Assembly: GCF_014284275.1 (NCBI RefSeq)
Contig: NZ_JACOFU010000006.1
Location: 213,862-277,861, forward strand
DNA: 64,000 bases
Origin: Affinundibacterium amnicola
GTDB taxonomy: Bacteria; Pseudomonadota; Gammaproteobacteria; Burkholderiales; Burkholderiaceae_D
Direction: 5' to 3'
Below are positions 9,518 through 18,866 of the stretch, one piece after another; positions within the stretch are counted from its first letter, which is position 1, and every line of letters starts with the position of its first letter. Below the pieces are notes generated by a model. The model was not told the origin of the DNA, searched no databases, and was given only the letters and a program-made list of their open reading frames with translations. The position numbers and the translations under genes were made by a program.

Positions 9518-9566
9518 ATGCATTCATTTTTAGCAGAGCAAGCTTGGTTTGTTGATCTTTGAGGGA

Positions 9567-10430
9567 TCAGTGGTTTTGTCTGTGACGGATCAAAACCCGT
9601 TCTTGTTGCTGAAAATTTTTGGCTAGTTTTTCTACCATGTAAACTGAACGATGTTGCCCGCCGGTACAGCCTATTCCTATCGTCAGATAGCTGCGATTGT
9701 CTCGTTTGAATGATGGCAACCATTTGTCGATAAAGTTTTTGATGTCGTCAAATAACTCTAAGGCCATGGCTTGCGCTTCGAGGAAATCGACGACCGCCTG
9801 ATCACGGCCAGTTAAGGGGCGCAAGGCGTGATCATAATGTGGGTTGGGTAAAATACGGACGTCAAAGACAAAGTCAACGTCAAGCGGCACACCTACTTTG
9901 AAGGCGAAGGACTCGAACATGAGAATCAGCGAAGCGTGTTCTACCGCGATCTCATCTTTAATCCAATTACGCAAATGGTTTGCGCTTAAATTTGACGTGT
10001 CTAGCACGTGTCCGAGAAATTGCAAGGGCGAGAGTAGTTCGCGTTCGGCTTGTATGCATTCGGTCAAGCTCAATGTGCAATCGGATATGCGCTCTGTTTG
10101 CAAATGATGTGACAGTGGGTGACTACGTCGGGTTTCGGAAAAGCGGGCGATTAAGGTTTCTGAGCTCGCTGTTAAAAACAGCACCTTCACTTCATGACCA
10201 AGTGCGCGTAATTTATCGATGGTAGCGGCGACACTTTGTAACTGATGTGCACTACGTGAATCAATCGCCATTGCTGCGTTTTTCACGCCTTCTAGTTCCA
10301 GTGTTTTTACCAGGTCAATCAATAAACTCGGTGGTAAATTATCGACGCAATAGTAACCCGCGTCTTCAATCACGTTTAATGCCACCGATTTGCCGGAGCC
10401 TGAGATGCCTGATATTAATAGAATCCGCAT
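9567..10430 (-). CDS. rapZ: RNase adapter / nucleotide-binding protein RapZ (YvcJ family)
   Basis: A 287-aa P-loop protein. Walker A GISGSGKS lies at residues 8-15, and the C-terminal domain carries conserved elements DVRILPNPHY, FLTIGIGCTGGQHRSV-like residues (here YLTIGIGCTGGQHR) and RDQAVVDFL. In E. coli RapZ binds GlmZ sRNA and glucosamine-6-phosphate to control glmS; in other bacteria it is a GTP/ATP-binding protein of the PTS-Ntr neighbourhood. It follows hprK by 6 bp, so the two are co-transcribed, a standard beta-proteobacterial order. Confidence 0.95.
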   Translation of the reverse strand: MRILLISGISGSGKSVALNVIEDAGYYCVDNLPPSLLIDLVKTLELEGVKNAAMAIDSRSAHQLQSVAATIDKLRALGHEVKVLFLTASSETLIARFSETRRSHPLSHHLQTERISDCTLSLTECIQAERELLSPLQFLGHVLDTSNLSANHLRNWIKDEIAVEHASLILMFESFAFKVGVPLDVDFVFDVRILPNPHYDHALRPLTGRDQAVVDFLEAQAMALELFDDIKNFIDKWLPSFKRDNRSYLTIGIGCTGGQHRSVYMVEKLAKNFQQQERVLIRHRQNH

Positions 10431-10436
10431 GATGCT

Positions 10437-11381
10437 TTATCCCAGCGTTTCATCCATAGCACGGCGTTGTCTGTCCATGAACTCTTCTAGAGTATTGATG
10501 CCGCGCAATTGCAAGATAGTATTGCGTACTGCAGCTTCCAATAGCACCGCGATATTGCGACCCGCAGCAACAGGAATCACGACTTTTTTGATTTGTAAAC
10601 CAAGCACATCTTCGGATTGAGAATCGATAGGCAGACGTTCGTAGTTTTCTTCCAAAGTGCTGCGACGGACTAAATGCACAATTAATTTCAAGCGCATTTT
10701 ACGACGCACGGAAGTTTCGCCAAAGATCGCTTTGATATCAAGTAGACCAAGACCACGCACTTCTAGCAGATTTTGTAAAATGGGCGGGCATCGGCCCTCA
10801 ATCATGTTGGGTGCGATACGAGAAAACTCCACAGCATCGTCGGCAACCAGACCATGGCTACGTGAAATCAATTCCAAACCAAGTTCACTTTTACCCAAAC
10901 CAGATTCGCCAGTGATGAGAACACCAACGCCTAGTACATCCATAAAGACGCCATGCATCGTGACTTGTGGTGCAAGTTTTTTGGATAAATAGACACGTAA
11001 ATAGTCAATTACTTGCGCGGCTGGTAGTGGTGTTGAAAACAGCGGAATATTATTGTCATCACAAATGCTTAAAAAACTTTGTGGTGATTCCAGACCTTGT
11101 GCGACGATTAAAGCTGGTGGATTACCTGCGACCAGTTCTTTAATTAAATTCGCGCGGGAACCTGGAGATAAACGGTGAAAGTAATCAAGCTCTTGATGCC
11201 CAAGAACTTGTATGCGCCCCGGATGAATCAGATTTAAGTGACCTACCTGATCGGAAGATGCTGTTGCATCATCAGTAATTTGTTTGTCACCACCGGAGAA
11301 TCCAGCGAACCAGCCAAGTTGCAGCGTATCGCGATTATCATCAAAAATCTTTTGTATGGTTAATTCTGTGGTCAGTGGCAT
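10437..11381 (-). CDS. hprK: HPr kinase/phosphorylase
   Basis: A 314-aa bifunctional kinase/phosphorylase of the PTS phosphocarrier HPr (Ser46). The P-loop GESGLGKS and the following HprK signature region ([22 protein letters not shown], then a [17 protein letters not shown] core) are intact, as is the N-terminal substrate domain. In beta-proteobacteria it works with EI-Ntr, NPr/HPr and PtsN rather than with a full sugar PTS. ptsH is not in this window. A 316-bp gap containing an interspersed repeat separates it from ptsN, unlike the usual tight spacing. Confidence 0.95.
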   Translation of the reverse strand: MPLTTELTIQKIFDDNRDTLQLGWFAGFSGGDKQITDDATASSDQVGHLNLIHPGRIQVLGHQELDYFHRLSPGSRANLIKELVAGNPPALIVAQGLESPQSFLSICDDNNIPLFSTPLPAAQVIDYLRVYLSKKLAPQVTMHGVFMDVLGVGVLITGESGLGKSELGLELISRSHGLVADDAVEFSRIAPNMIEGRCPPILQNLLEVRGLGLLDIKAIFGETSVRRKMRLKLIVHLVRRSTLEENYERLPIDSQSEDVLGLQIKKVVIPVAAGRNIAVLLEAAVRNTILQLRGINTLEEFMDRQRRAMDETLG

Positions 11382-11436
11382 GAAGGTAGTTCCGATGTTG
11401 GTAAGATAGGAATCAAAGATCGATTACGATCAGTTT

Positions 11437-11611
11437 AACCCAGAATTTCCATGAAGATTTGAGACGATGGCGGATACACTTTTCGAGGCAGTTTTTACGT
11501 GAATGAGGCGAAAATAGCGAGCTATTTGCAACGAAGAACGAAAAAATGACCGAAAATGCGCCGCCAGCACTCAAATAGCGTCGAAGACGCGTCTAATGAA
11601 CAATCTGAGTT
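11437..11611. repeat. Interspersed repeat, copy A (inverted relative to copy B)
   Basis: About 175 bp in the hprK-ptsN gap. It matches the reverse complement of 15036-15199 along its whole length, starting AACCCAGAA and ending near TCTAATG. The shared core includes a hairpin built on AAATAGCGAGCTATTT and the string GAAGAACGAAAAA. Copy A has an extra ~12 bp (around 11482-11494) that copy B lacks. No terminal inverted repeat or target duplication is obvious. Confidence 0.8.
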
Positions 11612-11697
11612 TATTCAGCAAGATCTATCTTAGCGCATTACCGTACAGAATTTAAGCATATACCTGACGAGAACCGAATGAATGAGCAGGATAAGCG

Positions 11698-12162
11698 CTA
11701 AATAATTTTCGGTTCCCAACTAGTGATATGTTGGTAGACCAGATTAGCGTCTGCTTCGATTTGCAAGTTGCTACGAAATTCATCATCAGACAACATTTCT
11801 GCAATTTCAGACAAAATCTCTAAGTGCTGCTGCGTGACGTTATCTGGCATCAACAAGAAAATCAGTAAGCTGACCGCTTGACCATCTGGCGATTCAAAAG
11901 GAATCGCTTCTTGTAAGCGCACGAAGGCGGCAATCGGATTTTTTAAGCCTTTGATGCGACCATGCGGCACGGCGACACCATGACCGAGACCAGTTGAGCC
12001 TAAACGCTCGCGGGCAAAAAGATTTTCAGAAACAGTAGAGCGGGCAATGCCGCAATTGTTTTCAAATAAGAGTCCAGCTTGTTCAAATGCCCGTTTTTTA
12101 CTCGATACATCTAAATCTAATAAAACATTTTCTTGGGGCAGAATTTTTGCAATATTTGTCAT
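11698..12162 (-). CDS. ptsN: Nitrogen-regulatory PTS protein EIIA-Ntr
   Basis: A 154-aa EIIA domain of the fructose/nitrogen family, the terminal phosphoacceptor of PTS-Ntr. The phosphorylated histidine is His67 in HGVAVPHGRI, preceded by the usual REXXGSTGLGHG-type region. EIIA-Ntr regulates potassium and nitrogen functions through protein contacts; it is cytoplasmic. In most beta- and gamma-proteobacteria it follows rpoN and hpf; here neither is present upstream, and a GGDEF/EAL gene lies behind it instead. The start ATG at 12162 follows a weak SD. Confidence 0.95.
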   Translation of the reverse strand: MTNIAKILPQENVLLDLDVSSKKRAFEQAGLLFENNCGIARSTVSENLFARERLGSTGLGHGVAVPHGRIKGLKNPIAAFVRLQEAIPFESPDGQAVSLLIFLLMPDNVTQQHLEILSEIAEMLSDDEFRSNLQIEADANLVYQHITSWEPKII

Positions 12163-12335
12163 ATGGCGGAAAGGCCTGTGCTCGTTGACTTAAATTTCTT
12201 CCAGCTGTGGTATTGACGCGTCTGTGTAGACGGTTTTCCCTGCCGCTGTCGATCTCAGAGCGCGATTATAGGCTTCTTTTGTAGACGAAGCGAATTTCAG
12301 TGCAGGTTTGTGGCGGTTCCTGCCAGATTCAGGAC

Positions 12336-14969
12336 TTAGTGAGAAGCTTGGCTTAAAGCATGTTGCTTTAATAACTGAGAAAACTGCTCAACTGAAATTG
12401 GTTTGCTGAAATAAAAACCTTGAATTTCGTCGCAGCCAGCATCTTTTAAGAAATCCATTTGCTCAAGGTTTTCAACGCCTTCCGCGGTCACACTCATGCC
12501 TAGCGCGCTCGACATCGCAATAATTGCCTTGGTGAGCACCACGGAATCTTGGTTCTCTGGAATCTCACGGATAAATGAACGATCTATTTTCAAATTATCT
12601 ATCGGGAATCGTTGCAGATATGACAGTGAAGAAAAGCCAGTGCCAAAATCATCGAGAGAAATACTGATTCCCAAAGTTTTAATCGCATCAAATACAGAGC
12701 TTAGATGTTCTGCTTCAACCATCAAAAGACCTTCAGTAATCTCTAATTGCAGGGCATGTGCTGGTAAGCCAGAAGCCAATAAGACTTCCAAAATGAATTG
12801 CGGTAATTTGGGATCTTGAAATTGTTTAGGTGAAATATTGACGCTGATTTTAAAGTCGGTATTAAATTCTTGGCGCCATTTCTGCGCTTGTTCGCAGGCT
12901 TTCGTCAATACCCAACGCCCCATTGGTACGATTAAGCCGATTTCTTCCGCAAATGGAATAAATTCATTTGGTGCGATTAATCCCATCTCTGGCATTTGCC
13001 AACGGATCAAAGCCTCTGCACCGACGATGCTTCCATCACTTAAACTTAATTTTGGCTGGTAATACAGCAGAAATTCATCATCGACTAAGGCGCGACGTAG
13101 GTTTCTTTCTAAGGTATAACGATGTTGCGCTCGGATCATTAGATCGGACGTAAAAAACTGATAATTATTACGTCCAAGTTCCTTGGCCAGATACATCGCC
13201 GAGTCGGCACATCGTAACAAGGTCGGACCATCTGTACCATCATGCGGAAACACGCTAATGCCAATCGATGTACCTAGATGATACTGGTGCTGATCAATGA
13301 CAAACGGCTCACGCATTTTCGTCAAAATGCGGTCAGCCAATTCTTTCAAATGCTGCGCTGTTTCAAATTCTTCGACCACGATCACAAATTCGTCACCACC
13401 TAAACGCGCCAGCATATCTGTGGCGCGAATACAAGAGCTGAGACGTTTCGCGACATCGCAAAGCAAGCCATCACCAGCAGCGTGGCCAGCTGTATCGTTG
13501 ACGTTCTTAAAGTGATCCAGATCTAAAAAAATTACCGCCACTTTTTGATCATAGGCATGTGCCAAGGCATTTGCTAGACGATGTTGTAACTGGTGACGAT
13601 TCGCCAACCCAGTTAAAGCGTCGTGCGTTGCGATGTATTGCAATTGACGTTCGGTTTCCCTGACTTCTGTGGTGTCGGTAAAGGAAATGAGTACGGCCTC
13701 TGTTTTACTGTGACGTGAATGTTGAATCGGCTGAACATTAACTAACAACCAAACGGTTGAATTGTCATGTAACTGCATGCCTATCGATAAGTTAGAAATC
13801 GCTTCGCCAGTTCTTAAAACAATCGATGCAGGATCGTCACCAATTTGGATTTCACTATTATCTTCACGGAAAATACGTTTGAAATAACGGTGACGTCGTC
13901 CTGTCGCCTCGATATCGTAAATTTTTAGAATACGCTTAGCACTTGGATTGCAGGTTAAGATTTTGCCACCTGGCGCAATCACCATAATTCCTTCGGTCAA
14001 ATTGTTGACCACGGAGCGATAGCGATCTTCACTAGTCGCCAGGCTGTGCTCCATATTCTTTTTATCGATCGCCAATGCAATGACATGCATTGCATCCATG
14101 ATCAAGGTTTGTTCGTCATCGTTCGGTTGGCGTTGATCGCGATGGTACAAATCGACAGTGCCCAATAAGGTATTAAAGGCAGTTTTGATTGGCACTGACC
14201 AACATGAATGCATGCCATAACGCAAAGGAGTTTGACGATGCAGTTGCCAGATATCGCTGTTAGCAATGTCATCTACGATTTTGATTTTTTCTGTTTTAAT
14301 CGCTACGCCGCACGACCAATTGCCTAAACCAATTTCCAGATGATCCATTTCATTCAGAAATTCGGCCTCCATACTGGGCGCAGCGGCCATTCGGAGTTTT
14401 TGGGTGTCATGATCAAACAACATAATCGCGCACATAGAACCATTATCGAGCAAGCGTTCCATGCGGTCACAAACGTCTTGCAAAATCTGTGTCAATGGAT
14501 TGTCTAGCGCAATCATTTCCAAAATTTCTTTTTCATGATGCAGGGCTTCATGGCTCAAGCTATTTTTGGGGATATTACTATGTGCGAGTTGACCTTGAAA
14601 TGGCTTGGCAATGGGCTGAGTTTGCAAATGACGTAAGCGCAGCACGTACGCCGTGTTACGCAGCACTGGAAAGCTGTGCAGTCTGAGTTCTACTTCAGTC
14701 AATTCGCCCTGACGCGTTCTTAGTTGGCAGAACTCGGCGATCGCGTTGGGTAATAAGCTACTTCCCGCCTGTAAATGGGTTTTGATTTGATTAGGATGAC
14801 TAAACTCAAGAAACGCGTTCCAACGTAATCCCGTAATTTCATTGAGGTTTTTTGCCTGCAATAAGCCGATACCAAGTTGATTTGCGTGAACAATTGTTCC
14901 ATCAACCAGAACGATGACAGCATCTTGCGTGTGCTGCTCTATGAGCATTTGCCAATTTACAGAATACAT
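12336..14969 (-). CDS. GAF-PAS-GGDEF-EAL cyclic-di-GMP signalling protein
   Basis: An 877-aa cytoplasmic protein from the ATG at 14969; an in-frame TTG at 14993 would add eight residues. Order: an N-terminal PAS-like region (~1-120), a GAF domain (~150-305), a PAS domain (~315-430, NNLTEGIMVIAPGG), GGDEF (~440-600, active-site LGGDEF intact at about 520-525) and EAL (~620-870, EALIR intact, then the metal-site regions LEITE and DDFGTGFSS). Both catalytic signatures are intact, so it could make and degrade c-di-GMP, or one domain may regulate the other. No TM helix is seen, so the signal is probably cytosolic. It lies between two inverted repeat copies together with ptsN. Confidence 0.93.
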   Translation of the reverse strand: MYSVNWQMLIEQHTQDAVIVLVDGTIVHANQLGIGLLQAKNLNEITGLRWNAFLEFSHPNQIKTHLQAGSSLLPNAIAEFCQLRTRQGELTEVELRLHSFPVLRNTAYVLRLRHLQTQPIAKPFQGQLAHSNIPKNSLSHEALHHEKEILEMIALDNPLTQILQDVCDRMERLLDNGSMCAIMLFDHDTQKLRMAAAPSMEAEFLNEMDHLEIGLGNWSCGVAIKTEKIKIVDDIANSDIWQLHRQTPLRYGMHSCWSVPIKTAFNTLLGTVDLYHRDQRQPNDDEQTLIMDAMHVIALAIDKKNMEHSLATSEDRYRSVVNNLTEGIMVIAPGGKILTCNPSAKRILKIYDIEATGRRHRYFKRIFREDNSEIQIGDDPASIVLRTGEAISNLSIGMQLHDNSTVWLLVNVQPIQHSRHSKTEAVLISFTDTTEVRETERQLQYIATHDALTGLANRHQLQHRLANALAHAYDQKVAVIFLDLDHFKNVNDTAGHAAGDGLLCDVAKRLSSCIRATDMLARLGGDEFVIVVEEFETAQHLKELADRILTKMREPFVIDQHQYHLGTSIGISVFPHDGTDGPTLLRCADSAMYLAKELGRNNYQFFTSDLMIRAQHRYTLERNLRRALVDDEFLLYYQPKLSLSDGSIVGAEALIRWQMPEMGLIAPNEFIPFAEEIGLIVPMGRWVLTKACEQAQKWRQEFNTDFKISVNISPKQFQDPKLPQFILEVLLASGLPAHALQLEITEGLLMVEAEHLSSVFDAIKTLGISISLDDFGTGFSSLSYLQRFPIDNLKIDRSFIREIPENQDSVVLTKAIIAMSSALGMSVTAEGVENLEQMDFLKDAGCDEIQGFYFSKPISVEQFSQLLKQHALSQASH

Positions 14970-15035
14970 AAGGCCAATAAAATTAATAGACAAATAAAAC
15001 AGCTAAACGGCAAAAATCACAGATAAGCTAATTAA

Positions 15036-15199
15036 TCCCAGATTTTCCATTAGGCGCGCCTTCGATACTATTTGAGCGCTGGCGGCGTATTTTCGGTCAT
15101 TTTTTTTCGTTCTTCGTTGCAAATAGCTCGCTATTTGCGCCTCATTTACGTAAAAACTGCATCCACCATCGTCTCAAATCCTTGTGGAAGTTCTGGGTT
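15036..15199. repeat. Interspersed repeat, copy B (inverted relative to copy A)
   Basis: About 164 bp, the reverse complement of copy A (11437-11611) with scattered substitutions. It lies between the GGDEF/EAL gene and queF. The 386-bp interval 15000-15385 otherwise shows no gene; 15200-15385 presumably holds the promoter of the GGDEF/EAL gene. Confidence 0.8.
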
Positions 15200-15385
15200 G
15201 AAAAAAAGTAAATGTACTCTATGCTAAGTGACTGAGCAAGTCTGAATTTGTATTCGCTTGCTGAGCTTAGGATAATTACCTATTGGCTTATTTTAGTTTA
15301 GGACATCGCAGACATCGGACTTTGTTCTATCTCAGTAGTTGTCCCTTATCGAATAAGTAGTCTTTTTCTGTAAACTTTTATTCGC

Positions 15386-16246
15386 TTATTGGCGGGCGTT
15401 GCGTAAATTACTGGGCATTTTCCCCGTCGAGAAATTAGTCCGCCAAGGATTGATATCAAGCCCACCTCGACGGGTATACCGCGCATACACAGCAAGCTTT
15501 TGCGGTTTGCAATAGTGCATGATGTCGCAAAAAATTCTTTCCACACATTGTTCATGAAATTCATTGTGATTTCTAAAACCAATCAGATAACGTAACAAAG
15601 CTTCCTGATCAATCGGCGCCCCGACGTAGCGAATTTGCACGCTAGCCCAATCGGGTTGACCTGTTACCAGACAATTGGATTTGAGTAAGTGCGATACTAA
15701 GGTTTCTTCGATTGCAGGCTGGCTGTGATCAGCACGTAGAATTTCTGGAATAGGGGAGTATTGGTCAACTTCTATATCCAAGCGATCTAGCAACATGCCA
15801 TCGAGCTCTTGAAATCCCGCTTTACCGAATTGTTCTTGCGGCGTTATTGTGACCTGTACTGGCGCACCGAAACCAGTTGATAAATCAGTTTGCAATAAAC
15901 TTAGTAGCGCATCAGCTCCCGCTAACTTGGTCTGATTAAATGAATTCAGATAGAGCTTAAAGGATTTTGATTCGACGATATTGGGAGAATCCGCTGGCGC
16001 AAATACGCTGACAATCGCAACCTGAGGTTTGCCACGCATATTCAGCCACGAAACTTCATAAGCATTCCAAAAATCCATGCCGAAAAATGGCAAATTGATC
16101 GCTTTACCATCGACAATTTTTAAACCAATTTCGGCGCGTTTTTCAGCACGAGGAATTGGGAAAATTAGGCTAGGGTCATACTGTGTTTGATACGCAGAAG
16201 TCTTGCCTAGTTGTGATTGTTCAGGTGAATTATTGGAAGTGCTCAT
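15386..16246 (-). CDS. queF: NADPH-dependent 7-cyano-7-deazaguanine reductase, long form
   Basis: A 286-aa QueF of the two-domain E. coli type that reduces preQ0 to preQ1 in queuosine synthesis. The catalytic cysteine is Cys192 in [11 protein letters not shown] and the catalytic Asp is Asp199. Other conserved blocks are [31 protein letters not shown], [20 protein letters not shown] and [16 protein letters not shown]. Length and motif order match the ~282-aa E. coli enzyme. It is a single gene in this window; the other queuosine genes are not visible. Confidence 0.97.
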   Translation of the reverse strand: MSTSNNSPEQSQLGKTSAYQTQYDPSLIFPIPRAEKRAEIGLKIVDGKAINLPFFGMDFWNAYEVSWLNMRGKPQVAIVSVFAPADSPNIVESKSFKLYLNSFNQTKLAGADALLSLLQTDLSTGFGAPVQVTITPQEQFGKAGFQELDGMLLDRLDIEVDQYSPIPEILRADHSQPAIEETLVSHLLKSNCLVTGQPDWASVQIRYVGAPIDQEALLRYLIGFRNHNEFHEQCVERIFCDIMHYCKPQKLAVYARYTRRGGLDINPWRTNFSTGKMPSNLRNARQ

Positions 16247-16306
16247 AGTGCGTGTGTTTCAATCAAAAAATAAAGCTGGATAATGAATTTTAAGTTTAGG
16301 TACTCA

Positions 16307-16390
16307 TGTAGGGCGGGTGCAACCCGCGCCGCACATAGGTCGGTTAGCGTTGCGCTACGTTTTGGCGGCGCGGGTTGCACCCGCCCTACA
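16307..16390. repeat. REP-like long hairpin with perfect 25-bp arms
   Basis: Arms 16307-16331 (starting TGTAGGGCGGGTGCAACC) and 16366-16390 are exact reverse complements, separated by 34 nt. It lies 38 bp downstream of the ilvA stop, between queF and ilvA. Sequences beginning GTAGGGCGGGTGCAACCC are widespread bacterial intergenic repeats (from memory). It could act as a transcript-end structure. Confidence 0.85.
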
Positions 16391-16428
16391 TTTCTTAACT
16401 CAATAAGTCATACCCAGCGTCCCAGTTT

Positions 16429-17964
16429 TCATCCCAGGAAAAGTTTATAAACAGGATTATCGCTCTCATCCCAATAGCGATATCCGAGACCATTCAGAAA
16501 TTCTTTAAACGCCTTCATTTCTTTCTTTGGTACTTGTAGGCCCACCAAAGTACGTCCATAGTCCGCACCATGATTGCGATAGTGGAATAGGCTGATATTC
16601 CAGTTCGGTGCCATGCTATTCAAGAAACGCATTAATGCGCCAGGGCGTTCTGGAAATTCAAAGCGATACAGTAATTCGTTTTCGGCCAATTCACTCTTGC
16701 CGCCAACTAAGTGACGAATGTGTAGTTTGGCTAATTCATCGTCCGTTAAATCTAAAGTCGGGAAGCCGTGCTTGACAAAATTCTTGGCGATTTTGCTGGA
16801 TTCCTCGCGGTTCGTGACTTGCACGCCGACGAAGATATGGGCTTCTTTTTTGTCGCTAATACGGTAATTAAATTCAGTCACATTGCGTGCGCCAACCAGT
16901 TCGCAAAAGCGTTTGAAACTGCCTTGCACTTCTGGAATCGTCACCGCAAAAACGGCTTCACGCGCTTCACCGACTTCCGCACGTTCCGCGACAAAACGCA
17001 GACGATCAAAATTCATGTTCGCGCCGCAGGCGATCGTTACCATCGTTTCATTTTTCAAGGGTTTCTTATTCGCCTTGGCACGTTCAATATAGGCTTTGCA
17101 TCCCGCGACAGCCAGCGCACCCGCAGGCTCTAAGATAGAGCGCGTATCTTGAAATACATCTTTAATCGCAGCACAGACTTCATCGGTATCGACCAAGATT
17201 ACTTCGTCAACATACTGTTTCGCCAAACGGAAAGTTTCTTCGCCGACCAGTTTGACTGCCGTGCCATCTGAAAATAAACCGACATCCGTCAAGGTCACGC
17301 GTTTGCCAGCTTTCAAGCTGCGATACATACCGTCCGAATCGACAGTTTGTACACCGATGATTTTGATATCAGGACGCACGGCTTTGACATACGCAGAAAC
17401 ACCAGCAATCAAGCCACCGCCACCAATCGCTACGAAAATCGCATGGATAGGACCAGCGTGTTGACGCAAAATTTCCATACCGACCGTACCTTGACCAGCG
17501 ATCACATCTGGATCATCAAACGGATGAACGAAAGTGAGTTTGCGTTTTTTTTCTAAAGTTAGAGCGTGGTCGTAGGCATCGGAATACGATTCACCATGCA
17601 AAACGATTTCTACTGCATCACCACCATGGGCACGCACTGCGTCAATCTTGACGGGTGGCGTGGTGGTCGGCATCACAATCACCGCTTTGCAGCCAACGCG
17701 TTTTGCACTCAACGCCACACCCTGTGCATGATTACCAGCAGAAGCGCAAATCACGCCATGTTTTAATTGCGCAGGAGTCAGATGTGCAATTTTGTTATAC
17801 GCACCGCGCAACTTGAAGCTGAACACGCTTTGCATGTCTTCACGTTTAAAGTGAATTTGATTGTCCATACGTTTGGACAACGTAGGTGCTAATTCCAAAG
17901 GAGTTTCAAATGCCACGTCATAGACGCGGGCGGTGAGGATTTTTTTGAGGTAATCGGTAGCCAT
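16429..17964 (-). CDS. ilvA: Threonine ammonia-lyase, biosynthetic
   Basis: A 511-aa PLP enzyme converting threonine to 2-oxobutanoate, the first step to isoleucine. The Schiff-base lysine is Lys51 in FSFKLRGAYNK; the glycine-rich phosphate loop is GGGGLIAG. The C-terminus (~330-511) has two ACT-like regulatory repeats (VQGSFKRFCELVG... and RPGALMRFLNSM...), as in the allosteric, isoleucine-inhibited biosynthetic enzyme, and the length matches the 514-aa E. coli protein. It stands alone, far from ilvBHC. The start ATG at 17964 is close to a MITE-like element at 17986-18088, which lies in its promoter region. Confidence 0.96.
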   Translation of the reverse strand: MATDYLKKILTARVYDVAFETPLELAPTLSKRMDNQIHFKREDMQSVFSFKLRGAYNKIAHLTPAQLKHGVICASAGNHAQGVALSAKRVGCKAVIVMPTTTPPVKIDAVRAHGGDAVEIVLHGESYSDAYDHALTLEKKRKLTFVHPFDDPDVIAGQGTVGMEILRQHAGPIHAIFVAIGGGGLIAGVSAYVKAVRPDIKIIGVQTVDSDGMYRSLKAGKRVTLTDVGLFSDGTAVKLVGEETFRLAKQYVDEVILVDTDEVCAAIKDVFQDTRSILEPAGALAVAGCKAYIERAKANKKPLKNETMVTIACGANMNFDRLRFVAERAEVGEAREAVFAVTIPEVQGSFKRFCELVGARNVTEFNYRISDKKEAHIFVGVQVTNREESSKIAKNFVKHGFPTLDLTDDELAKLHIRHLVGGKSELAENELLYRFEFPERPGALMRFLNSMAPNWNISLFHYRNHGADYGRTLVGLQVPKKEMKAFKEFLNGLGYRYWDESDNPVYKLFLG

Positions 17965-17985
17965 GGATGAATTCTTTTTTAAAAT

Positions 17986-18088
17986 AGGACTTACGCAAAA
18001 CAGACGCTGACGTCGTTGGGTTCGCCTCGCCGTACAACCGTACTGTCTTCGGCTCCCCGCCTAGTCAGCGCAATTTTGTGTAAGTCCT
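17986..18088. mobile_element. MITE-like element, copy 1 (AGGACTTACGC ends)
   Basis: A 103-bp element with imperfect terminal inverted repeats AGGACTTACGCAAAA... and ...TTTTGTGTAAGTCCT. Subterminal segments are asymmetric (CAGACGCTG inside the left end, CAGCGCAA inside the right). Copy 2 at 19877-20059 has the same two ends in opposite orientation. It has no coding capacity. It sits 22 bp upstream of the ilvA start. Confidence 0.75.
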
Positions 18089-18329
18089 AAAACTATAGTC
18101 AAATGTCAAATTCGGACATCATGCAACAGCGCTTTTTTAGCGGATGTAGCGATTCTGCGTTGATAAGTACAGAATCGACCGTGTTGCCAGCGCGATGGCA
18201 CTGGCTTTCAACCTATTTCGGCCTGCTGGCAAGGGTAGTGCACGGCAATGGCGATGAAATAAGTGCAAATTATTTAAGTCCCGTTCGAACCATTATAATG
18301 TATCCCTCTTCATCCTTAATGAAAAAGCC

Positions 18330-18821
18330 ATGATAGAAGCGGCTATTGCCTGGTTGTTTAGTGTTTTCGCTATTTCCAAAATCGGCTTGACGGCGGTTTT
18401 TGTGATTAGCTTTGTCTCAGCCACACTGCTGCCGCTTGGTTCGGAGCCAGTCGTATTTGCAATGATTAAGGCGAATCCAGAATTATTTTGGTTAACCATA
18501 CTTGTAGCCACGGTCGGCAACACTTTAGGTGGAATGCTGAACTACTTCATTGGTTATGAGGCGAAACAAACCTTTGCGAAAGAACGCAGTAGTCGTTGGT
18601 TTGGCTGGTTAGAGCGCTACGGTGCCAAATCCATGTTGCTAGCCTGGTTGCCAGTGATAGGCGATCCGATTTGCGCATTGGGCGGGTGGTTAAAGTTGCC
18701 AGCTTTGCCTTGTATGTTGTATATGGCAATCGGCAAATTTTTACGTTATGTCACGATGACCTATTTGCTCCTAAGTGTTCCAGAGGGGTTCTGGCATGGC
18801 ATTTCTTCATGGTTGGGCTGA
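18330..18821 (+). CDS. YqaA-type VTT-domain membrane protein
   Basis: A 163-aa inner-membrane protein related to YqaA in the DedA/VTT superfamily. TM segments are visible at about 15-40 (GLTAVFVISFVSATLLPLGS), 50-72 (PELFWLTILVATVGNTLGG) and 130-155; the amphipathic re-entrant region includes the conserved GNTLGGMLNYFIGY. The LPVIGDPICALGGWLKLP block is typical of the family. DedA relatives are linked to membrane homeostasis and lipid-carrier flipping; the substrate of YqaA itself is not known. The start at 18330 is an ATG. The 18089-18329 region upstream shows a TATAAT at 18292-18297 as a possible promoter element and no gene. Confidence 0.85.
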   Translation: MIEAAIAWLFSVFAISKIGLTAVFVISFVSATLLPLGSEPVVFAMIKANPELFWLTILVATVGNTLGGMLNYFIGYEAKQTFAKERSSRWFGWLERYGAKSMLLAWLPVIGDPICALGGWLKLPALPCMLYMAIGKFLRYVTMTYLLLSVPEGFWHGISSWLG

Positions 18822-18866
18822 GTCGATTGTGTTTGTTAGTTACAAAGCGGCTTTGAAAATAACTCA

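Noticed and set aside
18103..18333. 76-aa plus-strand frame before the VTT-domain gene
   Set aside because: It has no SD, is not domain-like, and overlaps the promoter region and the start of the next gene.
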